Under the pieces are notes generated by a model. The model saw only the letters and a program-made list of their open reading frames with translations. It had not been told where the DNA came from and ran no database searches. A DNA stretch of 64,000 nt from Simmondsia chinensis (lineage: Eukaryota > Streptophyta > Magnoliopsida > Caryophyllales > Simmondsiaceae), in assembly GCA_018398585.1 (NCBI GenBank), contig JAGTTD010000011.1, forward strand, positions 13,817,346 through 13,881,345, written 5' to 3'. The position numbers were made by a program, and so were the translations under genes. The stretch's first letter is position 1, and each line of letters starts with the position of its first letter. Shown in pieces: positions 9,850-19,768 of this stretch.

Positions 9850-12787
9850 GTTTGCAAACATCAGTCGAGATTGTGCTGGTGTTTTTGATGCAAATGAGTT
9901 TCCGGAGCTAGAGGATAGCATTAGGCAACAAAAGTTTAATGTTGAGCAAAAAGAGAAAGTGGAATCTGTTGCCGTTGGAAATTAACTCGACCACGATAAT
10001 GCTGAAATTGATGAACGCAAGTTAGAAGAACTTGAGTTTGAACGAGATGATCATTATGAAGACTCTTTGCTAGAGTTAGAATATTTCGAAGGCCTTGAGT
10101 TTCGGCAAGATTTGTTTTCGGAAGGGGAATACAGTTCTCTTGTCAAGGGAATATTAAAGAAGGCAAAGAGTAAAGCTAAGAGAAGCCATCTCAATGAAGC
10201 ATTGAAAGATTTTTGGAAAAAAAAGAGGATTACAAAGAAGAAATTGAAGCGAGAGGTTGTGTGTCAGCCTAAGGAGCGTCTGAAATTGCAAGAACAGAAC
10301 AATAGACAACTTGTGGTTGCCTTAATCGAGTCCAATTCAGTTATGGGAGATCGGGATGATCCACTGGAAGAAGTTAGGATGCTTGTTGATCAACAAGAAC
10401 TAACTCAAGATGCTGATTTTATTGATGTATATGCTGGTATACAAGGGTTGGATATAGCAAAACCTTTGATTTCAACCAAAAAATTTGATGCTACTGCTGT
10501 AATATCAATGAATACATCACTAAATCTGTTAAGTATCACTCCATGGCAAGCTGGTGTGCAGAATCAAAGCATCTTCACTGCTGAACAATCTCATTCTATT
10601 GAGAAATCAATTGTTGCTGCTGTGGTACTATTTGAAGTAGAACAAGGTGTTCTTTTGAGTGGAGAAAAGGTGTATTCCAATACACACTTTTATGACGAGT
10701 TGCCTCCTGATCCAGGAGAAGATACTTAAGGATATGTGAAGCTGAAAAGAGTCGACTTTCTGCTGGAAAGAAGTAATCGAGCTGCGAGAGTGCGTTTCAA
10801 GGTTCACAACAAACGAAGCTTGGTTCCAATGCAAGCAATCGAGTTGATGGATTTGTACAAAAGATGTAATGTGGGGAGGCCGGTTTCTGATCAGATCCAC
10901 ATCAGTACAATAGATGCTTTAAATGATATAATTGATGTTGGCAGTCCCTTTGATCCGGGAAAGGATGAATTACAAGTGATGGGAAAAGCTAGACCTCTAG
11001 TGCTGCTATTTGATGATGAACAATTCAGTGCCAGTGCAAACAACGGTGGAAAAATGGTAGTGGCTGTAGGTCATGGTGAAGTTAACATCAAAGCAAGCTT
11101 TGAAGAAAAGGCTTTTACAGGTTGCAAGCTGCATAATTCAGACTGTGACATTGAAGTCTCAATTGTTCCGGAATTGGTGTCGCTTCGGTTCAAACACAAG
11201 CAATTCCTTGAAGGGATGGTAGCCATTGTTAGTTGGTGGTTCGAGGAGATGTTGGGCCGCTGGTATGACCTCACAGCTGATGCACGAAGCCAAGTAAAGA
11301 CAAAGATGATAGCACTTGGAAATTGCAACAAACAGCAACTGAAAGGTGCGGTTCAGATTCAGATCCAGAATGTGTTGGTGGTGATCTGTTGTGGTTGTTC
11401 TGAATGGAAAAATTATATGCACAAGCTTCAATATTTTCTTAATGTTTGGATGAAAAAGATCAGTGCAACATTGAGGATAATGCCAGCTGAAATTAGAGTA
11501 AACATCAGCAAGGGAGTTTGGAACAGATTAGCTCTAGATTTGAAGAAGTTTATAGCTGTTCAAGAGTTCTGTTGGTGTCTCCACTTGTTATATTTGTTAG
11601 TCATGTTTGAGATGGTTGACAAGAAAGCAAAGCTTGATCATTTGAGGCTTATTTGGTGGCTGGATGAGCTTCAGATCCAGGAAAGTCTTGAGAACAGGCT
11701 GGAAATGGTGAGCTGCAGCTTTAAAAATGTAGATTGGAATGTTTTGGGAGTTCAAGTTATGACATTGTGTCCTTGGCATTCAACAATGGTTTATGAACCC
11801 TTTGTTTGTGTGGTTTATGCAAGAGTTTGGGAGGAAAAGGCCGAGACTTTCAGATCTTACAAGTTCACACTCAAGATTCAAGCAATGGAAGTATTGGAGG
11901 CTGCTGGACATTCTTGGAGAATTACAATTCCTTCACTGATAGCAGTAAATGAGTTGCTCAGATTGAGTGTGGTTGGTGCTAATGTGGCTTGGGGCAGATG
12001 TATTAACTTGTCAGCAGCACGAATTAACTTGTCAACAGCAAGAAGCTTCCATAATCGAGCTAAAATCTGTGATATCCGCGGCTATGAGTTGTCTTGGTTA
12101 TACACTGCTGAATTCTTGAAGTCTGCAGCACAACAGGTGGATTTGGGAAGCGATCAAGAGTTTGTTGAGCTTGGTCTGAGATGGTTTAGTAAGTGGATGT
12201 TTAAGCAATATAAATATTGGATAAGATCCAAGATGAAATGGTTGCAGCTGCATTCTTATGGGAATTCAATGTGTTTTGTTACCATGATCGAGATATGGGG
12301 CTGTTTGAGCTACAATTGGGAATGTCTACAAGCTGATTTTGATACTTGGTTCTCTTGGTTTGAGTTTGGAAGGCCTCCCGAGGCGTTCAAGGACTTTATA
12401 TGCAGTCTTATGGGTTTTAAGACATTCAAATTCTACTGTGCAGCATATTATAAGCAGATTTTTAGAAGTATTGCGTTTTTGGGTTATCTGCAGCAAGATA
12501 GTGCTTTGAGCTGTATTAATTACATCGAGTTGTGCCTTGGGCTGGTTCTTGAGGTTTGGTTGGTCTGGTTTGATCAGTGTAGACCACTAGAAGGAGTACA
12601 ACACATCCACACGAAGACCTTGTGCAGAACAAGCATCGTATTGATGTGTTCTACTGCATTTCATATGGAGTTGTTTAGATTCAGTGCTGATTTTAGCTCA
12701 TATTTAGCCGATCAAGTTCAGTTGTCTTTCAACTGCAGAACTTTAACAAGAAGTTCATCAATTCAGCTATCTTTTCATAAGCAATAA
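9850..12787 (+). pseudogene. E1 long ORF, function unknown, two in-frame stops
   Basis: One frame runs from about 9850 to 12787, broken by a TAA near 9985 and a TAA at 10727-10729. E2 has GAA and CAA at those places, so each looks like a point change. The last part (10736-12787, 683 codons) is fully open. Visible traits: an acidic N-terminal part with DANEFPEL, a lysine-rich patch (KKAKSKAKRSHL and KKKRITKKKLKRE), a conserved LPPDPGE followed by DFLLERSNRAARVRFKVHNK, and a Trp-rich C-terminal third with WFEFGRPP and the related WFDQCRPL. I recognise no known domain. Similarity to E2 in the same frame shows it is coding sequence. It may be a captured host gene or an extremely diverged retroelement protein; I cannot decide. 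Confidence 0.7.
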
Positions 12788-12838
12788 GTGATCTCTGTTG
12801 TTACAACTCTCTTCCATTCTTGAGGACAAGAATGTTTT

Positions 12839-12852
12839 CAAGGGGAAGGGAA
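12839..12852 (+). other. Polypurine tract, E1
   Basis: AAGGGGAAGGGAA directly precedes the 3' LTR. Upstream CTTGAGGACAAGAATG is shared with E2 and resembles the 3' end of plant gypsy elements, hinting at a gypsy ancestor. Confidence 0.85.
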
Positions 12853-13293
12853 TGTTATGATCCGAGAATCTAAGGCTTGAGAGGGTTTATTGCTGTGTTA
12901 TTATGCTGCTGGTAGCTGTTGTAGGGTGCTGTTATGTGGCTGAATTTGTGCTGATATTGTGGGGTTGTTAGCTAATAAAGATGTATTGGTCTTTGTTAAG
13001 AATTGTCTAGCTATGAGTTGTAATAAAGTGCATTGTTAGTTAGATATTTTGTTAGTTGAGGTGGTTAGTTGTTAAGTCTAGGTTCAATGTTTTAGCTTAC
13101 ATTGTATTTCCTATAAGTAGGATGATCAAGTGTTATTCTTACTCATTCAATGAAAATATCAAACCAATCTCTTTGAGATTAAACTTTCTTTCTCTCATCT
13201 AACTCTCTCTATTTTCTCATCTCCTTCACTTCTGTCTTATCCCATACTCTCTTTATCTTAGGTTAAGATCAAGATTTATTCTCGATCTTAACA
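12853..13293 (+). repeat. E1 3' LTR
   Basis: Direct copy of 8366-8806, same length, followed at once by the AAGTA duplication. Confidence 0.93.
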
Positions 13294-13298
13294 AAGTA

Positions 13299-14341
13299 TT
13301 CTTTCTACCATCATGAATGACACTTTTATCATACTGTCATGGGCGCCCCAACAACATATGACAAGCATCCATGGTGTTGTACTTTGGCCCAGCCGAAAAA
13401 TTCACCAAGTAACTTTTGGAAATGGTTACCTGATTGCCCTTCTTGAGCCATGATAATTCATAGGGATTAGGATGAGAACCCCAATTTGGTGACTGGTTCT
13501 TTGCTGACGTTTTACGTTCACGGCTCTTTGACTCACCTCTGAAATAGAAAAGATGTCGAACATGTTCAACACCTCATGTATTGACTCCTTCAACCTGCCT
13601 TTGTAACGATCCGCCAATTTCTCCCCAGTTTCTGCCAAGTTATTCCTGGTGATTAACGAGTAGAACTCTATCGTGTACTTCTCCACAGATCTAGAGCCCT
13701 AATGCAATCCCTATTGGCACTGGTACATCATCCTAGTGTGATTGTGAGACAAGAAAGCCCCTCTCATGTGCTTCTTCATCTTCTCTCAAGATTCTATCTT
13801 TGCCTTCCCTTGGCGAAACCGAATCTGCTTCAGTTGGTGCCACCAGGCGGTTGCCCTATCTTGTAACCGAGTAGCGACTAGCGGCGCCTGCTTTTTCTCT
13901 GGGACTTCACAGAACTTGAGAACCTCCTCCACGGCCTCAAGCCAATCCCAAAACTCTTCTAGGCGTCCTCCACTATTAAACTCCAAAATTTCAATCCGGA
14001 GGCCAGATTCCCACCTCTGATCGTCATAACCGTGGGGATTTCCGATATTGGGCCAATGTCGCCTCGGCCTAGGATCTAGTAGCTCCTCGTCCAGGAATAG
14101 ATTTTGGAAACTCTCATCTGTCTCCTCTTTTGTAGCACCCAATGTTAATGGGCGTTGGAGCTGAGTCCCTGGTGCAAAATCGGGATTTGCTCCCAGTTGA
14201 ATCAAGTAACACTCAATTCACCGAAATCTCTCCTTGAACTCATCCAATCTCCTTTCAGTATGCTATTGATGATCTCGATCATAAATGTCCTCGACGGCGG
14301 CGTATCTCTATCTCCCACGACCATCTCAGAAACCGTTTTGA
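13299..14341 (-). pseudogene. Gypsy-B gag and linker remnant
   Basis: On the minus strand the gag starts near 14205, with an acidic N-terminal part, then FWDWLEAVEEVLKF and LVATRLQDRATAWWHQLKQ (to 13786). A second open stretch (13686-13426) gives EKYTIEFYSLITRNNLAET and FDIFSISEVSQRA, the usual chromovirus gag continuation. Between 13425 and 13299 it reads as the linker with DACHMLLGRPWQYD, broken by changes. Frameshifts separate the parts, so it is dead. Confidence 0.8.
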
Positions 14342-14355
14342 GCTCTGATACTAAC
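14342..14355 (-). other. Primer binding site, Gypsy-B
   Basis: On the minus strand GTTAGTATCAGAGC directly follows the LTR end GCATCA. One base differs from the initiator tRNA-Met match. Confidence 0.7.
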
Positions 14356-14706
14356 TGATGCAGCGCGTAAGTGAAATTGGGGAGCGAGAAGGATTCAACG
14401 ACCTTCCCTTTAATTTTGTTAACGAAATAGTAAAACTTCAAGAAGAAATAAACTCCATTCTCACATCCCGAGAAAAGAGGCTCTAAAAGAGGAAATTAAA
14501 TATGAGAATTGAATGACTAAAGCCCTAGCTTTCCTTTAGCATATATAGAGGAGCTATTTGAAATAGAATCTAATTCTAAAAGATAATTCAAAATTTAAAT
14601 GAAGCTTAAATCCTAATTAAACTCAAAGTCTATCCCTTCGGTTGCATCCCGCACATGCCAACTCTGCATCCACCTACTGCCCCGCCAACCCGCCAAGCTT
14701 GGAACA
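14356..14706 (-). repeat. Gypsy-B 5' LTR
   Basis: About 351 bp; on the minus strand TGTTCCAAGC to GCTGCATCA, with a TATATATG box (14536-14543) and the primer site right after. The outer end is judged only from the TG dinucleotide. Confidence 0.65.
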
Positions 14707-15176
14707 CAGGTAGGAACAATCGCTATGTGAAGCAGGTGTCAGAAACGTTATGCCCAAATAAATTCTCCCTTACTCCCAAAGTCCGCTGCCTTAAAACCAT
14801 ATAATCATAGGATAAATCTTTTGGATGCCATCCTTTGAGGTATATCTGCTCGATGATTGACTTCTCTTCTCGTGCTTGATGAAGTCGTTCACACTCTCTG
14901 GTGAAGATGTTCACATACTTCTCCATTTTATCCTCCATAGTTTGAATGAAATGTCCACAAAACATTGCAAGAATAATCATCAGGATCAATTTGCTCATCC
15001 TTGGAGATATTTTACCACACTTTGTGCCGCTTGAGAAGCTTGTGCTTGTTCAAGTGGGTGCTCAAGATTCAGCTCAATTAGAGCCAATCCATAATTTGAT
15101 CTCCCTCAAGGGCAATTGTTTCTCTAGTTCTAATCATTTGTATTTAGTCTCCCACTGTGGTCACCAATAGTTTTTT
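14707..15176 (-). pseudogene. Tat/Ogre-like gypsy leader and gag start, minus strand
   Basis: A minus-strand open stretch (14940-14736) begins MEDKMEKYVNIFTRECERLH and looks like a helical gag N-terminus; I do not recognise it precisely. Upstream on that strand, 15149-15167 reads TTGGTGACCACAGTGGGAG, like the primer region of the gypsy LTR at 30928-32315. The Gypsy-B LTR cuts it on the left, so Gypsy-B probably inserted here. Confidence 0.45.
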
Positions 15177-15950
15177 TTTTCCGCTTCATTTGTATGGTTG
15201 TTTTAAGTTTAAGCAACACAACCTGCTCAAGCTCTACCGTAACTCGGGGATAAGTGAAGTATGAATTGCATGTGATTGATCTCAACTAATCACTCTATTT
15301 GTATTGATATTTTTGGTGATTCATACTTCAATTTGTTAATATTTTGCGTGGATTACCAAAGCTTAATAAAGAAGACTTTGATATTGTTTTACATATTTTT
15401 ATGTATAGAATGGACGAAGACCCATGTGACAGTTGGAGTGGAATGTAGGACGCCCACGAAGACCGTACCTTGAATGTTAAAAACTTGAGAACTGTAGAGG
15501 AGATCAGTTTGAGAGTTCAACAGCCTATCTTGGTCCTCAATCATGTATATGCCGACATCCTTGGCTTAAGATAACACTTCTAAGTTCAAGCTTAATAAGA
15601 TTTTGATTGATTGAACCAAATTTGGGTCACCAATCAACGTTATCAACTCAATGTCTGGTCGTCAAGCCTTAGACCAACGACTCAGGTCGAAATTCAACTT
15701 GTTTATCAAGTTGGGAGACCATCAACCTAAGATGAATGCTCTCAAGCTCGAAGGTTGACCGCCAAAGCCTTATATTAATGGTACTAACACAAAATTCACA
15801 GAAGGGGATGAGAATAGTAATGACAAAAGGGGATACTTTTCTTATGCACTTTAACTGACTATTGTATTTGCGAAAACAAATGTTGATATAAGTATGCCTA
15901 CTCCTAAGGAAGAACAAAATCAATAAAAAGCAAAAGAGTATTGTATGAAA
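15177..15950 (-). repeat. Tat/Ogre-like LTR, minus strand (approximate limits)
   Basis: Follows the primer-like site. On the minus strand it has GGCTTTGGCGGTCAA and related phrases resembling the repeated GGCTTTGACGGCCAAGG of the LTRs at 29702-32315. Limits are uncertain; no coding sequence seen. Confidence 0.4.
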
Positions 15951-15967
15951 ACCATAGCATTGTAATC

Positions 15968-16165
15968 CAAGACTGATCCCGACATTTCTAGGGCCTCAAG
16001 CGAAATTCTCAGAGGGGCCCCTTCATATTCAACAAATTATAAATATTTTGACTGTAAAATTTACTAATCCTAAGAATTGATACTTTAAAATCAACAATTT
16101 CTAAAATCTGGGACCCTTAAAATTCAGGGGCACCAAGCGGTTACTTGGGGTTATGTCTGGCCCTG
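15968..16165. repeat. Short inverted-repeat element (MITE-like), copy 1
   Basis: About 200 bp with GC-rich ends around an AT-rich core. The left end CAAGACTGATCCCGACAT and the reversed right end CAGGGCCAGACATAAC are loosely inverted. It aligns with the copy at 17739-18989. No clear target duplication. The hAT-like look is a weak guess. Confidence 0.5.
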
Positions 16166-16299
16166 TGTTGTATTGATGGTGGGACCCCTTGTTAATTCTA
16201 AGGTTACTTTATTTATAGCTGACATTGGCCGATGATTGATTAAAGTTGTCAAATCATTTAAGGGTAGTTTATGGAATAAATTTGGGGTAGCTTAACTCG
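16166..16299. other. No feature seen
   Basis: Short stretch between the MITE-like copy and the Athila-type LTR remnant. Confidence 0.5.
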
Positions 16300-17449
16300 A
16301 ATCTCATCATTAAACTTTCCCATTACAATAATTTAGGAGGCTCAGGCTACAAGCACTAAGCTTGGGTTGACACTTAAATTAGGGCTTAGGTTAATGAATT
16401 AGTTTAAAAGCATAGCCTATCTTGTCACTATATATGTTATCTTAATAACACTACTTAATTTCTTTCTCACTCCTAATTTAATGTTAACTTCTATAAAAGA
16501 TTGTGTTCAGAGTTGGGTACTACCTCAACCCTGACTACTCGTGAAAACCTATTATCTTAAAGTCCAGGCTAAAAGCTCATAGACGGAACACAAATAACTT
16601 GGAAGTCTGAGCATGGCTACAAACACATCAATAGAAAACCAATTGACATAAATAGCCCCCAAAGGGCTACAGAAATAACATAACACAAATTATTGTCAAA
16701 AGTAAAATATAAATTCGGAATACAGATAGCTATCTGTAATTCATTCTTAAGCCAAAAGCCCACTCCTCCATGAGACTTTTACATATCATAAAATATAACA
16801 AGAAAAATGACGAAAAATTGAGAATGAAGTCTCCGTCAATTGATGTAGACGTTGACCCCTGCTTTGATCCCCCGGTACTTCGATCACTTACGCTTCGACA
16901 TTTGAGAACTCCTAGATCTTATAGCAGCTCGGGTAAGGAGAGAACGATGCAAAAAAAATCCAAAGATGAAAAGCAAAACACTTCCCCTTCTATTTATACC
17001 CACAGCGTGACTTAGGGCACATTGCGGGTGTTTGCCAATCGATCGGCACTGTTGGCCGATCAATTAGCCTTTGTTAGTAACGGCACTGACGCTAGCCAAT
17101 TGATTGACATTGTTGGTCAATTGATCAGCATTCAACAATAAGCTTCTTTTGGCTGCCGATCGATTGGCTCTTTGTGCCGGATAGTTGGTTGATTTCCGAA
17201 ACCTTACAAAAGTGATATGAATTGCCGAATTATGACCTAACGGATCCTTCTTTTTCACACGTGGTTGGGTTTCTTGCATAGTCTTCAAATATATCCAATT
17301 TATACTTGATCTTCACCACTTTTCAACTTATGTTTGCTCCAATGCGTTACAAGCCCAAATATACCTAAATAGCATTAAAACACGTATGTAATAGCCGAAT
17401 ATGTCATGAAAGTGAGGCATAAAACGTACAGAAATGAGACACATCAATA
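16300..17449 (-). repeat. Athila-type LTR remnant (truncated or solo)
   Basis: Aligns with 53750-54868 and 63175-64000: the phrase GGCTACAAGCACTAAGC at about 16343, TTGATGTAGACGTTGACCC at about 16840, and an end resembling GACACATCAATA. The first 250 bp of the LTR (plus-strand view) are missing, and no primer site or coding part is next to it. Confidence 0.75.
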
Positions 17450-17738
17450 GCCTACAAAACTAATTATTGCCCACTAAAATTTGCACAAGCCACTTTCTAA
17501 GTTACGGGCCTTGAGCTCCATGATTGTTGGAAATTTATATCACTAAAATCGTGTGTCATAGTCTATGGGTCATGCCTTCCCTTAATAACTATTCATGATA
17601 CTCACTTTTCTCTTGGTGTCTCAAGTACCTGCCTTGAGTTGGGGTTTGCTATTCTTGTTGCATTCCAGTAAACCCTCGAGCTTAATTCGTTAATCTTCGG
17701 CAACGTCTTGGTAATTGCTTCAAGCGTTTGCTTGACTT
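17450..17738. other. No feature seen
   Basis: AT-moderate sequence without recognisable coding or repeat content. Confidence 0.5.
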
Positions 17739-17904
17739 CAAGGCTGGTCCCGACATTCTCAAGGCCCCAAGTGAAATTTTCAAAGGGGGTCCTTCATATA
17801 TAATAACATTTCTTTTAAAACCTATTAATGTCAACAATTGTTACTTCAAATATTATAACCTCTAAAATTGAGGGGCCCCTAAGCTTCGGAGGCCCTAAGC
17901 AGGT

Positions 17905-18151
17905 TGTCACAGGATGAGCGCAGATCACCCGTGCGGCGTCCGGGCCCCTGAGGCTAGGGTCGGGCCAGCCTACCCCCTATGGTCAACAACCAGCAACATG
18001 CACCTTCAAGAGACGAAATACACGGCATACCACGGATATACTTGAACACAGTCAATGCGCATTAGTATCGGACAGGCTAAGGAGACCCCATATGGGGTAT
18101 GTCTGCTTATTGAGCACCGGGGACAGTGTCAGCCAAAGGCGGCCCGTGACA
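17905..18151 (-). repeat. TRIM 3' LTR
   Basis: 247 bp, roughly 95% like the copy at 18707 by eye. Confidence 0.88.
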
Positions 18152-18706
18152 TTCTCCCCCACCTAATTCCGCATATGTCCTCGTTGCGGGTGCCTTCCCA
18201 TCGTTGCATTCCTATATCTCTAGCAGCCTTGATTGGTCACGGGACGACCACATCGTCATCCCCTCCAGCATGACAGCTCTGACATGCTATTGACACTCGC
18301 CCGACGATAAGCAGCGTGCCTAAAAAGCAACCTGCCAGCTCCATACACCATAGTGCACCACGTACAAGTCTCGCTCCACGATGCTTGTTGACTCTTCACA
18401 CTGCATCCTAAGGATCAGCCCAATCTCCACGCAATAAGCCAGCCATACGGTTAGCACGCCTGACTGGCACCCACACGGTGCGCCTTCCGGCACAACCGGA
18501 ATAGCAAGCCACTCAACTTCACTCCGAAAGTTCCTCGTTAGAGTGCCCCTCCCACACAAGGAGTGTCCATACCCACGGACAAACCCGCTCGACGCACCTA
18601 GGACACGAGCAACTCCCACTCCCCAGGAGTGTCCACCACCACGGACAAAGCTCGGCCCCACCACAGCTGCTTACTCGCGTATCCTGAGCCTCGCTTTGAT
18701 ACCACT

Positions 18707-18953
18707 TGTCGCGGGATGAGCGCAGACCACCTGTGCGGCGCCCGGGCCCCTGAGGCTAGGGCCGGGCCAGCCTACCCCCTATGGTCAACAAGCCGCAATA
18801 TGCACCTTCAAGAGACCAAATACACGGCTTACCACAGACATACCTGAACACAGTCAATGCGCATTAGTATCGAACAGGCTAAGGAGACCCCATATGGAGT
18901 ATGTCTGCTTATTGTGCACCGGGGACAGTGTCAGCCAAAGGCGGCCCGTGACA
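18707..18953 (-). repeat. TRIM 5' LTR
   Basis: 247 bp; the primer site abuts its left side on the plus-strand map. Confidence 0.88.
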
Positions 18954-19047
18954 AGGTGCTTGGGTCTCTTGGGATTATTTCCAGCCTTGCTCATTATTTA
19001 TCAATTTTTCATCTTATATGGGCATTACTTAAATAAGATATGTACTA

Positions 19048-19758
19048 GGGGGTGTAATCGAGTCGAGTCGAGCCGAGCCAAGAATCTTAGTACTCGAACT
19101 CGAACTCGATTAACTACTCGGGCATTCCAACTCGTACTCGAAGTTTATTCGAGTAGTTAATTTTGCTCGAACTCGAACTCGATTAACTATTCGAGTACTC
19201 GACTCAACTCGAGTACTCGTTTATTATGGATATAAATATTCAACAAATTAGCTCATTTATAATATTATTTGATACACTCAGATATTAGTTATACTCAATT
19301 CGGATACTCAATTATTGTCTACACTATATTTTAATATATACAACCATAGATCATCAATAGATTAGTAGCAAATATAACCTAAGTTTTAAAAAATACAAAC
19401 AAACCAAATACAAGTTCTTTCAATCCACTACGAATGTAACATGTCATCTTTTACAAGGAATTCAATGTCCCTTCTTTCATTCTGCTATTAATGTCACAAG
19501 CTATCCGTTTCAAAAGAACATAGTACACAAGAACCACTTCATACGAGTCGAGTATTTAATCGAGTATTGAATCGATTATTTAATCGAGTATCGAGTCGAG
19601 TATTTAATCGAGTATCGAGCTGAGTAGTTCACTACTCGACTCGTACTCGTTTATTAATCGAGTATCTTTTGATACTCAAACTCGGACTTGGGTAATTCGA
19701 GTTCGAGTCGAATTTTAATCGAGCTACTCGCGAGTGGTCCAGATCATTTACACTCCTA
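19048..19758. mobile_element. Mutator-type MITE rich in GAGTC/ACTCG motifs
   Basis: Ends are inverted (GGGGGTGTAA at the left, TTACACTCC near the right). Subterminal parts are packed with ACTCGAACTCG- and GAGTCGAGTATT-type repeats, in opposite senses at the two sides. The 10-bp ATATGTACTA stands directly on both sides (19038-19047 and 19759-19768). A 9-11 bp duplication points to the Mutator group. The middle (about 19220-19540) is AT-rich without an ORF. Confidence 0.8.
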
Positions 19759-19768
19759 ATATGTACTA

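Larger units (their letters stand above)
8366..13293 (+). mobile_element. E1: complete non-autonomous LTR retrotransposon with an unknown ORF
   Basis: Both LTRs are 441 bp (8366-8806 and 12853-13293) and the element is flanked by the 5-bp duplication AAGTA (8361-8365 and 13294-13298). Primer site and polypurine tract are in place. The internal region encodes no recognisable gag, protease, integrase or RT. Instead it holds one long reading frame that is related to E2 at 57363-61090. My hand comparison finds about 22 differences between the LTRs, of which about ten sit within about 40 bp near their start. Likely mobilised by another element's proteins (inference). Confidence 0.93.
8193..14706 (-). 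mobile_element. Gypsy-B: chromovirus-like Ty3/gypsy remnant, split by E1
   Basis: Read on the minus strand: LTR (14356-14706), primer site, gag, the start of the protease-RT linker, then E1, then 8365-8193, where Copia-A cuts it off. Removing E1 and one copy of AAGTA makes the gypsy reading continue across the gap. The gag type (VATRL..RA.AWWHQLK) is that of plant chromoviruses. RT and integrase should lie left of the window if Copia-A is a simple insertion. Confidence 0.8.
17905..18953 (-). mobile_element. TRIM/SMART-type miniature LTR retrotransposon
   Basis: Direct terminal repeats of 247 bp each (17905-18151, 18707-18953), beginning TGTCAC/TGTCGC and ending GTGACA. The 555-bp inside is GC-rich and has no gag or pol. 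On the minus strand the right LTR is followed by TGGTATCAAAGCGAGGC (18688-18704), an initiator tRNA-Met primer site with one change. The left LTR is preceded by the purine run GGTGGGGGAGAA. Flanks show the 4-bp duplication AGGT (17901-17904, 18954-18957). Open frames inside are not convincing as genes. Confidence 0.88.
17739..18989. repeat. Short inverted-repeat element, copy 2, split by a TRIM
   Basis: Left part 17739-17904 and right part 18958-18989. Its ends are inverted: CAAGGCTGG at the left and CCAGCCTTG at the right. Removing the TRIM and one AGGT restores sequence that aligns with copy 1. Confidence 0.6.

Noticed and set aside
14723..14998. Stand-alone host gene at the 91-codon minus-strand frame
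   Set aside because: It lies next to a primer-site-like string and LTR-like sequence, so a gypsy gag start is the better reading, though not certain.
17905..18953. GC-rich open frames (72-114 codons) as host genes
   Set aside because: They lie inside the TRIM, repeat in its two LTRs or lie between them, and show no protein family traits.
19048..19758. CRISPR-like or satellite array from the ACTCG repeats
   Set aside because: Units are short and irregular, on both strands, and bounded by a 10-bp duplication and inverted ends, so a MITE explains it.
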